NCBI GenBank assembly: GCA_014526335.1
Contig: JACTAT010000107.1
Location: 124,001-188,000 of the forward strand
Direction: 5' to 3'
Length of the DNA stretch: 64,000 nt
From: Chrysaora quinquecirrha
Lineage: Eukaryota; Cnidaria; Scyphozoa; Semaeostomeae; Pelagiidae
Made by a program: the position numbers and the translations under genes. Each line of letters starts with the position of its first letter. Positions within the stretch are counted from its first letter, which is position 1. Positions 24,791 through 37,700 of the stretch are shown piece by piece. The notes below the pieces were generated by a model that was not told where the DNA came from, searched no databases, and saw nothing but the letters and a program-made list of their open reading frames with translations.

Positions 24791-25010
24791 CACTTCTAAA
24801 ATATTGTCCTTGAGATTTGTCAAAAAAAGCGTTGTAGATCTCATTTTGGGGGGGGGGGGCAAAAGAGGCGTTTCCCTGCTTCTGCGAGAGTTTGAAGGGT
24901 GTGGTCTGGAAAAAATTTTCTGGGGATTGCGCCCCCAGGCTCTCCCACTACTTTAGACCTATATACGCCCCTGCGTCCCGCTCGTCAGGCTCAGGGGATA
25001 ATTTTGAATA

Positions 25011-25368
25011 CACTCTTTTTTTATAAGAACAATTTTATAAGAACACGAGCCTGGATTTTGCCCAGATTTTAAGAACAAATTAAGAACAAGTTAAGGCTGG
25101 CCTTTCAAAAGCCCTAAGAGTATCAGCTAAATATGTAAGTAAGACAGTCAGACTGAAGGTAAAAAGCAAGCAAACAAAGAGATAGACAAGAATGCTGCAT
25201 TTTCACACAAACCTTGTACCACCCCAGGCATTCATTGAAAAATATAGATTTCTAAGCAACCAAGGAATTAAGAATAGATTAACAACATTTCAGGCTCAAA
25301 AACGGCAAAATTTTAAGAACAGCAAGCCTCAATCAAAATTTCCTGGTTCTTATATAAAAAAAAGAGTG
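25011..25368 (+). mobile_element. TATAAGAAC-type MITE, copy 1
   Basis: Ends CACTCTTTTTTTATAAGAAC and its inverse (GTTCTTATATAAAA then AAAGAGTG), flanked by TA. The whole 358 bp matches the inverted copy at 45452-45798. The 7-mer TAAGAAC/GTTCTTA recurs through the interior (TTAAGAACA several times). Confidence 0.8.
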
Positions 25369-25737
25369 TACTGTGAAAGATGGGAAACTGTATGTGATAT
25401 GGGAAACTTGTGGTGTGCTTTCATTGGGTCAAGGCTCGCGGCACAGGGTTTCTTGCAAAGAAAAAGATTTTGAAAGAAGAAAGTTAATCTTTTACATTTG
25501 CATCTGAAAATCACCACTAAACGCTTGCTCTGAAGAATGTAATTTCGGATAACTTTTTTCAAATAGAAAAAAACTCGAGAGACTGCAATCTCCGGCTAAT
25601 TTGCCTTTGAAAGGTTTTTCAACAATGACTTTCGGGAGATCAATCGCTCCGCTCTTCCCATGCACGCCTTTTCCCACAAATCCCTGGAAATCCTTTGAAA
25701 ATCTCGCCCAAAGAAACCGAAATCGTGACTTGCCAAG

Positions 25738-28700
25738 ATGGACGGAGATTTTCAGAAAGTTTTCCCAAGTAAGTTTTTATTTCTCAATTTAGTTTATTTC
25801 GATAAACTTCATAAAAAGGGTTTTTCACCTTTATCAATTTAATTTTTACAAAAATCATTAAAATTCCGTGTTTATTTGCTTCAATCTTTTTCAATCATGG
25901 TTGGCGATTTTTCGGCCTAGGCACGAAACAACCCGACTTTTTGCTTTGATTTTAGTTGTATAACGCTAAAATTTCTTAGGAAATTGCTCTCGAATTGTAA
26001 GATATGTCTTGTTAGGTCGTTCAACTGTTCAATATTAGTAATTTTCTCTCCGGTCAGAATAAATTGATCTTGAAACGTCGAATTCTATTGCTTCGCTGCT
26101 CGGCCTCTCGGCTCGAAGACGTTGCTTGCCATTCATTTGGGTTGGGGGGGGGGCGGTGGCGTGTGTAATTGCGCGGGCCACGGGCTTACAGTATAAAGGA
26201 TTCGGCCAAAACCTTGCTGAGGCAGAAATTTCAACGTTGGAATTCGGCAGGAGCATTCATGGGCTGCTAAACGTGGTTGACCATTTCATAATTAAACGTG
26301 GAATGTTGTATTTTTTTAAGTGAAATGTGCTTGAATGATGGCAGATATTTTCATCCCCATGAATGGAGGGGGGCCTTGGGGGTATCAAAACCGGAAAACC
26401 CAGAAGAAAATTGGGACAAACCCCACAACCCGGATGACCTTAGTTTCAACAACTGTTTTAAGATTTTACACATTGACATCCTTTGTGAGGTTTAAAGCCC
26501 GAAAATCTTCATATTTTTACTACAATACCCCACAGCCAAGCTAGAAAAACGGCAAAACACGTTGCCCGTTAAATATGCTTGACCCGAAACCTGGCACGAT
26601 TTTTTGGAAAAACCCGAAAACCGGAGGGTGAAATCAGCCAAACCCGCAACCCGTGAAATCCCAAAGCCCCCCTCTGAATGAGGCCCCATTGGGGGGATCA
26701 GAATATCCCGTTTCCCCTACAATTTTTCTTAACATATCCTTCATCCCATGTATGTTTTCTCCCTTTTATCCCAAAATTTCACAAAAAATATCCCCTGTTC
26801 CCTTTTTTGTCCACAATTATCTCTTATTCCTTTGATTTTTTCTGGAAATATCCCATATCCCTACTAGCCTATTGTGAATGGTGATCCTGACCTCCATTTG
26901 CCACCCAAAACGAAAAGTTACAAACCCAAAAGTCTATTATTCTATTCTTTTGTCATTTCTCTAGGTAACAAACAATTATCCAGTTCAGCAGCCACAAATA
27001 CAACAAAATGTGATCATTGTTCAGCAACGAGAGTGGAACAAAAGGAAGACAAGGTACTTATTTAAGTCAAGGGGGCATTCCTGTCTGGGGGTCCCATTGA
27101 AGCCTACAGGGGTCCAGTTAGGCTAAAGAGAGCTAACACTTAAATTTTTACAATACCCAGCAGCTAAATTTGTGCCCTCACAGTGGCATCAAATCCAGCA
27201 ATAAAATGTTCTGTTAGAGTTTCTGTTCAAATAGGCAAAAGGTTACAAATTAATCCAAAGCACCTGGAAATTAGATGTGAAGGGTGTAACTACGAAAAAG
27301 GTCCCAGCGAGTTTCACAATCATTTCTTTATTTTTGTAAATTGGGCCATTTGGTAGTCATACCGACTGGACCCCCTGTTGGGCCTTGATGGGAAAGTCCA
27401 CCCCCCTGGCATTCTTGCTCTTGAAATAATAGGATTAACAGATGATATTGCAAACAATATAGCCAGAATACAGTAGATTTCATGAATTTTTGAAGGGGTT
27501 AGATTCCATTTTCCTCCAGCAGGTACAGCAAACAGCATCTATAAGGTACAAAATGCAGGGCTTGAAGCAAGCAGAATTTATTCTCTGTGAGTCACTTTTA
27601 GGTCTTCTTCGTTTTTCTTATAATCCTTTATTTTTTAGGAGAGTGAAGAGATTCCTCAGGAGATATGGGACTTGATTCCTCCATATGGAAATTATTTAAA
27701 GAAAATCATGCAATTCAGTGGATATGTAAGGCAAGAATCCATCATCAAGCTCAAAGACAGAAATGAGCTTGAAAATATGTTTATATTCGCAAGATCTATG
27801 CAAGACATTGTGGAAAACAAAGATGAAGTCTTTGGTATATTTAGTAAAAACCCTAATAAAGTTACGATCCTGCCAGGTCTCCAGGTAGGTCCTCTAGTCA
27901 ATTTTTTAGATTTTATCACCTTTACAAATTCCTCTCTTGCATGGGGCCCTAGGGGGTGGCATTTGACCACGATGAACAAACAGGGCAAGGGACTGAGTGC
28001 CATAGTGCCGAGTGCCAAGACTGTCGGGCTGGGGCTTGGGCTGCTGTTTTGTAATAGCCAAAAATCAGTACTGTTTCTATAAGTGCTTAAGAAATCCGAT
28101 ACTGTTTCGTATCCCAGCAGTTTTGTGAAGATAGATACCATACCAAAATCGTCAAAATGGATACCCTCACATCCTGCATGTCCCCTTACCCAAAATAAAC
28201 ATAGTGCCTCCCTGATAGACATGTCTTCATTTGTTAAACAACGGGTTTCAGCCATGCATTTTTGCGTAGTTCTGATGTCTTTATAATGAAGGGTAGAAGA
28301 CGAAAAAGCATGTTTTTGTCTTGTTTTCGCTATTGTAAGCAAAAATTTACCGTCTTCTTGAAACATCGCAAAATTTTCACTGCCTCGTAACTTTATCATA
28401 CCAAAATTTTGGGAAAGTAATGCCAGGCTTACAACGACTTACAATGCGATAGAACTAACGCCAATTATTTTTTCATTTCATTTTTTACATTCTTTTAACA
28501 GGGTAAAGCATACAGTTAAGATACTGGTTTCCAAAATGCCCTGTGAAATAACAATAAATTAAAAATGTCTAATCATAAAGATTTACATGCAATAAATAAA
28601 GCTCTAAATAAAAGTATATAAATAAGGAGTTGATGTTTACTTGCTGGCTTTATATGCAGCTTTGAATCGATTTAATGTTGGCGCTGTCTTGACTTCAGCG

Positions 28701-31700
28701 CTAAGATTGTTCCATACTCTGGCTCCTTTATAAAAAAAGCACCGTTGACCAGTTGAAGTTTTTAAGAGGGGAAGCTTGAGGTCTTTATTAGTGTTACTTA
28801 CGAAGCTCTCTGACGCTATTATCTGACAATCGTTCGAACAGAGTTGTAAGTTAACTAGGCGCTTCCTTATTAATCGACCTGTACACCATCCTTGCAGTTT
28901 CCTTTTCAATAAGTTCTCTGACTGTTAGCCATCCTAGTTTTTTCAGATTTTGAATGTTTACTTTTATCGACATGTCAACAGCTAGTGAGAACCTGTAGGA
29001 TACAGTTGATCGAGGTCGCAAGATTGATAAAGATCGACTGCGACTGACAGTAATTATATTCCAACTTATCCCAGAAGCACAATGTGCCCAGGGCTTATCC
29101 GCCGACTAGTTGTCGTCAAAAAAAACCTAGTTGCCAACGAGTGGGCGCTTACGTCGACAGGTCAGAGATGATAAATTCGTTCCGAAAATACCTGATCTTA
29201 GCCGTCGGCAACTTGTTCTGCTTGTGTGTAATTTCGAAGTTCTCATTGAAATTCGGTCTTCTTGTGTAGATGGCATCAGAGTCGCGTTTGACGTCTCAAT
29301 CTGCCAGTCGTTTCAGCCGTATACCCCTCTTCTTGTCTCGATGTAATCCTGGCCTGTTAGACAGGGTTTTTTCCGTAACAATCTAGCAAAGAGGGTAACC
29401 TAGGGTTATTAAATTGAAATCTACTAAAAAAAGGTTGGAGAACACGAATCCAAGATGGGCCCTCAAAAATTTTCGCCGAAAGTACCCTTAATTAGCGCCT
29501 AATTATGCCTAATTAAGTCAATTAAAAAAGTTGCACTTTTTGAAATCTAATTATTGCAATGTGTAGATCTTGAAACGCTGAGTAAAATTGTCTTTGACTG
29601 TATTTCAATACAACCTACCAGTTTCGAGAAAAACTCGGTTGAAATATTGATGACGTCATTGTCCTAAGGCTGAGTATGGGCTTTTGTCAACTCGTGTAAC
29701 GTCACAAATAGAGATCGAATCGTCAAAAAACCGCTTACAATGCGATACGTGTATGTATAATATCATAATAAGCATAATAAGCCTCACTAGAAGTTTGGAA
29801 AAACGAAGAAAGGAGGTTCACTGCATGAACAATAGAACAATAGGAATCCCATTATGATACTGTATAACAAATCTGACCTCTCGTCATTTCCAGCAGGTTT
29901 AATATTAAAACTTGAAATCTCGAACATGAGTAGTCCTTCACAATGTCTTTTGGCTAATGGATGACTGGGCATCATTTTGGTACCATTATGACGCCAGTTG
30001 CCCCTATGACGTCATCAGCCCCCTTATGATGTCACAAACACACCCAATCATCCTTATTTTGCTGTCTTAGCGTACATCTATCGCATAATTAATGATTTTG
30101 TGACTATTGCACCCCAACCCATAAAGTTATACAAGCTGGAAAATAGAATCCAGGTCTCTACTGATCATAATGGTGATGACGTCATCATAATTTCAAACCA
30201 GTTTTTCTCGAAATTGGTAGGTCGTATTGAAATACTGTCAAAAACAATTTTACTCAGCATTTCAAGCTCTACATATTGCAGTAATCAGATTTGAAAAAGT
30301 GCGACTTTTTTGATTGACTTAATTAGGCCTAATTAGGCATTAATTAAAGCTACTTCCGGTGAAAATTTTCTTGGATTCGTGTTCTCCGACCTTTTTTTAG
30401 TAGATTTCAATTTACAAACCCTAGGTTACCCTCTTTGCTAGATTGTTGCGGAAAAGACCCTGTCTATGTGTTCTTGCTGCTGTTAGTCCATTTCACTCTT
30501 TGCATTTTCTCTTCACAGAAACTTTCCCGTCTAGTAGTATTCTTTGTAAATTTTCTGTTCGAATTATGTCACCAAAAGACTTCAACTTTCTTATTTGGCT
30601 GGCACAATAAAGTCTTTTCTTGGTGTTGATCCTCCTTAGTACTTTTCTGTGGGTGATTCTAAACACTTTTTTTTGCAAAACAACTACTTTATAAGGAACT
30701 TACATGCAGAAGGCCGAACAATTTAAAGAACTTATACTACTAAAGACAAATCGCTAAGGAACTTTCAATTTTTAATATTTTTCTCCCTGCAAACAATCAA
30801 GAATTAGAAAGCCAGTTCCATTCATTTTCATTCAAAACTCAGATACGTTGCTTGTTACGCATGTATCATATGTTTCGTTGAGTAGTTTCCAGCCTTTATC
30901 GCATAGAGCTGTCTCTGTATAATAGTCATGACACTGGATGCGCATTTAACATTAAAGAACTACAGTTGACATCCGCTATCTCCACTGCCTGCTATCTCGA
31001 ACATTCGCTATCTCGAACGATTTTCCATTTCCCCTCGTTTTGGTATAAGGTTTTGTATTGAAAAATCATCCACTATCTCGAATCCCGTTATCTCGAGCAT
31101 TCGCTGTCTCGAACAATTTCCCATTTCCCGTGGAGGAAAAACTGCTCTTTATCTCGAACTTTACCAAATTTTCTGCTGAACTAATAGATAGAGAGGCCGA
31201 ATATATGCCAATTATCGTTTGGTGGGAATTGCAGCAGCCAAGTCATATGCTGCCCATGCTTACAGTAGATTAACCTCAGACTCCACGACGGATTGCCAGT
31301 ATCATAGTTTTACCTTGCTGCCATCGGAAGATACAGTTTGATCGATGATGATTTGTTCGTTGAGAAATCGGTACAAGAGCTTGAAAAGAAATTCCTGGCA
31401 GAAAGTAGCTCTTCCCGTTCATAACTATCCTACCCACCCAGGGGAGATCCCAGTAATCTCTGCCTGTTTTTGGCGCCCGGAGATGTGCTGCATCACTATT
31501 ATATCTAATTCTACGAGAATAGGGATGAAATAAGTCCATGAAGATGGAAGCAGATAACCCTAGACTGTTATTCTGAATAACAACTGACTTGTTTTATGAA
31601 ATTTGGGAACACTAACCTTGCATTTTGACCAGGGTTCCTTCCCTAAATTGAAAATTATGAAAAATTTTTATTTATATGGGGCATTCGTCATTTCAATCAT

Positions 31701-34700
31701 TCGCTATCTCGAACAAATTCCAGCTTCCCTTGAGAGTTCGAGATGGTGGATGTCAACTGTACTAAGAAACTTTTATGTACGACAATTTGATCAAAAGAGG
31801 TCCAAAAGTTAGTAACTTTGGGTACTAGGACTTGAGCTTGTTTTTCATAAAATAAAAAGTGTGTATCCGTCCATTTGATCTTCAGCATTTTTCATTTAGC
31901 CAACATAATGTCCAAAATGTCCAAATGTCGACATAAGACTGGCTTAATACGTATACCCCGAGTTACATTTGTTTATTGTTTACATTTTGAATTCCAGCCT
32001 ACATTCGACAAATTTCTCGATGCTGTTGAGCAGCTGTACGCAGCAAAGGAATCCCAGGCTGGCAGAGGAGATGACAGAAATCCAAAACTTTCAAAACATA
32101 AAGACTTAATGCTTTATACAGAAACGAGGAAGTGTATTGATATCGATGGGTTAAAAACAAGAATGGAAGATTGGATTTCTAAGCAAGAAGCCTCAAGGGA
32201 TGCATTGCTTCAGATGGGGTTAAGACCTGAAAATACTTTTAGTATCTCGGCAAGTCATTTTTTCTTGTTTTCAGAAATATATTTTGTGCCAAATCCTGCA
32301 AAGCAGAACAAATCGTCCAATTAAAAGTATTCAAAGTTCTTATTCTTATACAGGATGGCCCAATAGAAAGGGACTCCCTAGCTAAATAATTTATGAATAA
32401 TCTATTCTTAAGTAGGAATTCCATGAAATTAATACTACATGATACTCAACTCAAGTGAGATATTTCATGCAAATATCATAATGATATGGGTTAGTATTTC
32501 TGAATAAATTGACTTTAAAACTTGACAACCCAAAAACGGACTGTAACAAAATATGCAACTGTTTATCCTTACACATCAAAACAGAAAAATCAATAACTCA
32601 TTTTTTCAGTAAAGTGATGTGTTCAATATGTCCTCAGTCCTGTTCAATCGGTTCTCTAATATGACTGACCATGCATTATTTGCCATGACAATTTTGCACT
32701 GGGTTAATGATTCTCTTTCACCCACGATTGCAGTACGCAATGATGGAATGTAAACAGCAGATTTTGGGACATCATAAATTTAATGTCTAATTGCGCCAAG
32801 ATGGAAGCTCATATCACCACGATTATTCTACACGATATTGCACTTGCCTTGAATATTACCTTGTATAAATTTTATAAAGTTCCTCCTTGAGAAAAATTAT
32901 TCAGAAATCATTTGCCTAAGGGGTCCCTTTTTTGGCCACACTGTAGAACATCACTTGATTACAGTTAATCCTTAAATATGCGCCCCTTTTTTTAAATGCA
33001 TCCCTATAACTAACCCCCTAAAACAAACTCATTTAATTAATGCCTCACTCTGTTTTACGCCTCCTTGCTTTAAACGCCCCCTTGCTTTAAACGCCCCCTG
33101 GGATCGTTTTAAAGTGATCTGAACATCCCTATTATTAGGATAGAATTTTTTGGATCGGCTACGGTATATGTGTAGTTTATAAACAGTATATCAACGAAGG
33201 GGAACATGATTTAAGAATGGCGACGCACAACATTTTCGGGCATACTTAAATTCATAAATAAAGCTTGGTTATTTGTGAATTTTCGTGCCTGTATGATGCC
33301 AGGTACGTAGGTCGTTCTTTCCAGAGATTAGGAGATAGGATCAAACAGCATGTCCTTACTAATATTCGTCAGCACAATTTTCGGCAAAGAGAGCCACCAC
33401 CCGGGTCCAAACAACAACCTAGCCATAAACATGATACGGCCACAGGAAAACACTTGCTCGATAACCGAACCCTGCAGAAAATTCCAGTGAGGTTTGTTTT
33501 AAAATAATTGGCAGAGCAAGATCTTTGTTTCACTTAGGGGCTTTGGAATCTGTCGACATCAAAACCAAAATGGCGGTTCTGTGTAGACAGAAAGAGTTCT
33601 TTTTCTCACTTGGACTCTTCAATTGATTCTATTGAACTTCCAACTGTATCCAACAAATTGATTGGTGTTAAAAACAGAATGCCAATTCAGCTGCAATTTC
33701 CTTTTCTTCAAGTGTTTCGATCTGTTTCTGACGTTTATTCTCTAAGGAGTGTCAGACGAAAAAAGCTTTTCAGTATGTCCGAAAATGATCGCAATTTTGA
33801 AGTTTTGTAGCTACTACTCAAAAACTATAAATGATTGTATTCCGTTGTTTGAGGATGAAATAATTTTATTTTTAATAAAATGCCTCCCTCTGATAAACGC
33901 CCTGGGATGAAATAGCCGAAAAATATGTTCTTTTGCTCGGAAATATCGAATCGAGAATGGTATTTTGGCTTTCCCTTTTCCGTAGACCCGATTTAAATGA
34001 ACTTGTAGCTTTTTTGAAAGAATTTACCCATCGTGTATTTATTGAAAAAGTTTGCTTTTCATTTTTAGGAAGTAAATGAAATGAATGATCTGTTGTTCCA
34101 ATGCCTTATATGCAAAAGAAGAATCGCAATGCAAACATCAAAGGGTACATTGTCATTATCAAACGCACAAAGACATATACTCAAGCGATGCTGGCTTAAT
34201 ACTACACCAAAGAAGGATCCGAAACCTTTTAAACCTGACACTCCATTGCCTTCCTTTCCTACTTTGCAAAGACCTGATCCATTCCCTCCTTTGCAGAAAG
34301 GTGATCCACTTCCGACCATGGTGAAAATTGAGCCGTTTGTTTTACAAGGTAATTACCAGAATTACTTAGGCCCTAGCTAAACGATCTAACTTTGTTGGTG
34401 AAACGTTTAGATTTGCTTCATAAGCAATATTTAACCGTTGCAAAACATTGCTTGACAACGGGACCACTTTCTACAAGCCTACACACCCTGTACAATGTGT
34501 GTATAACCAATTTAATAGTCCGCTGTACAGAGGTGAAGAGCTTCATACAGATATTTCGCTTGAGTTGAAAATATTTATTCGTTTTTCAGAGATGACCTTG
34601 GCACAAAGATGCCCGTTGTGGTTTGAGTCTAAAGCTGTGGCTAAACTAGGAGACATGTCGTTCGTGACTTTGTATTCGCCCTGTCTACCAGGGTGGCTTA

Positions 34701-37700
34701 ACATGCGAGTGACAAGCGAGCAACATGCCCCCCCGAGTTGCGGAGACAAGAAATGTTTCTGTTGTCTCCTGGAGACATTTGCGTGTCTTTCAACAGGAAG
34801 TCCGAACTGGAATGTTTCGTAAAAAAGCAATTAAAACACAAATAGCATGTGTTACATATTAAAGCATTTAATTGAATTGTATTGGCGTCACATTACGAGC
34901 ATTGAAGTGAATTGCTATAGTGTTGACAATGTGTATCATATATAGTATATAGACTATATATATCATATAGAATACAAATAGTTAACACTATAGCAAAGCA
35001 ATTCACTTCAATACTCGTAATGTGACACCAATACAATTCAACAAAATGCTTTTTATATAACTCGTGCTATTTGTGATTTAATTGCTTTTTTACGACACAT
35101 TCCAGTTTGGGCTTCCTGTGATCTCTCGCTACAAATGTTGTTGCGGCGCTGCAAAGTTTCCAAGTGGTTAAACTGGGAGACATCAAGGTGACGCGCGACA
35201 GTGTGGCCAACAACATGTCTCCTAATTTAGCCAGTCCTTAATTATCTTCATCTCTTGCTTTGATACCCTGAAAAACCAAGTCAAACTTTTGATATCCTGA
35301 ACAACCCAGTTAACTTTATTATCAGTTCTCAGGTTAAGTTGTTTGTTTTTTCAGAATTTTCCATGGATATTCGCCGTAATAACGCTGCTAGCAGTGCGCA
35401 GCAGACTGCTGACAATGTAAGTAAACGTGATGAAAGATTTCAACATATTCATTTATTTCCACATGAGAAACGTAGCTCATATTAAGGGGAGCAACTCTGT
35501 TATGCAATCTGATTGGTCGAAAAATTTCGAATGTGAGGTAATGATAGGGGATTATTACCCGCCCCTGCCCATAGGATAATAAACCATATAATAACTGTTT
35601 CCTTCAGGCAATACCAAAATATTAACCCTCAGCCTCTGTAAAACGTCGCCAGCTCGGTCTTGTACTCGCGGTTTCGGGTTAATATTTTCTGGTATTTCCC
35701 TGGGATGCAGTTATAAAGCTTGAGATTAAGTATCATCATTTTCAAAGCCTCCTTCCTACCTGGTTAAACTGCGGTAACGTGACAATTCTGCAATAGACCT
35801 TTTTAAAGAGGCTTGGGTCGACGCAGCCTTTTTTGGAAAATGGTAGACATCTCCAGCAAGGGAATCCTCTCCGCGTGCAACGACTTGAAATACAGTCGCT
35901 TTCAGGAGAGGTAGTGCAAATTTTGCTTCAAATTCAAGAATAATAGAAGAAAATTAGAGTAAAGGATTTTGCAACAATAAATGTTTAAAATATCTGCAAA
36001 TTTTTACAACAACAACAAGAAACTCAATTGCAGTTTTCTTCCGAGTTGAACTCATATAGATGCAAAATTGAACATCGGTCCATTTCAGCCAGAAAACTGG
36101 TGCTACCAATCAAATTACAGTATTTTGTATTCTTAGTTTTGATTTGTTCATTTGAAATCCCTTTTACTCCCTGAAAACTCGCGGAAATTGTATGTGAAAA
36201 ATTTTTTGCAAAGTCGAAGCTGGATTTCGGCAGGTTTTTTTTACTTTTATTATTAATTACTAACTCAATGACAACGGCTCAGTTAATAGGGGAAGTCTTG
36301 TCTAGTAATTAACATTGCTCTTTTTCGAATATTGAATTCTAAGTTGCCACGTTACTCCGCTACCAAGAAACGGACTTTTAAGAAACTGCTCGGCACCCTT
36401 ATATAAGAAACTGATCAGCTCGAAATTATTAATTGAGTTTTTTCATTCAGTGAAAAACACTTTAAAAGTAATAGTTTTGGAATTTAGTATATACGACCAG
36501 CCAGGCAGCCCGTGCTACAGGCATCATACCAACTTTCATAAGGCCAATTTCACAGTTTTTAGAAACTGATCAGCTCGAATTTATTAATTGAGTTTTTTTA
36601 TTCAGTAAAAAACACTTTAAAAATAGTAGTTTGGGAATTTAGTATATATGACCAGCTAGGCAGCCCGTGCTTCACGCATCATACCAATTTTCATAAGGCC
36701 AATTTCACAGTTTTTAGAAACTGATCAGCCTGAAATTATTAATTGAGTTTTTTATTCAGTAAATAACACTTTAAAAATAGCAGTTTTGGAATTTAGTATA
36801 CACGACCAGCTAGGAGCCCGTGCTTCACGTGTCGTACCAACTTTCATAAGACCAATTTCACAGTTTTTATGTTTTTAAGAATGAAAGCATGTTGCAGGGA
36901 GTTTTGCAAATCTGAAGGGATAGACCAAGATACCTAGCTAGGAATCAGGAATGTTGATAGGAATTTCTGTTTTGTATGTATACATTGAAAAGAATCGTTT
37001 CCTTAAACCAACGAGTTCCCCATTGTTCCGCCTTCCGTACCTAGCCTCATAGACGAATGTTCATGAATACTGGAACAATAAATAAGGAGCGGAAAACAGT
37101 GGGAATCAGCAGAATACGCAGGAATGAAAGGGAATCGGTAGGAAAGCCAAGAAACAAGTAGATACAAAGCAGGGGTAGTGGTAATCATTGTAAACAGCTT
37201 AAAACCGCGACAACACGTACGACATTTTGCTTGAAATCGCGACAGAACATGTTCAAAAAATGTCACCGAGCCCGGAATTACTATGAGTCGCACATGTAGC
37301 CAGGGATAGATTTTCGAACACGATGTTCTACAATTTGGCGCACCAAACCGGCCAAAAATATAACTTTTGCTGACAGTAATTTGCTATATTTTTCTGCACG
37401 ATTTTATATTTTTACTGTACGACTTTATATTTTTGTTGCACGACTTTATATTTTTGTTGCACGACTTTATATTTTTACTGCACGACTTTACACTTTTGCT
37501 GACAGAACTTTAAATATTTGTGCTCGATTATTATAAATGGGCACATATTTTAATCGGGCACATATTAACTTTTGCTGACAGCAAAAGGTTTTGCTGTCAG
37601 TAAAAGTTATATATTTTCAAAATGAACCTGTCAATCAATCAATCAAGAATGTTCACGGGGGTTATATGACTAACGCTTTTTCTTTGTCATGGGAAGTTAC

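Noticed and set aside
27692..28399. 235-codon minus-strand frame
   Set aside because: It lies antisense to exon 3 of the unknown gene and runs into its intron. The plus-strand exon has proper splice sites and protein-like sequence; this frame has neither a recognisable domain nor an exon pattern.
34448..34822. 124-codon plus-strand frame
   Set aside because: Inside the foldback Harbinger-like element, overlapped by an equally long minus-strand frame.
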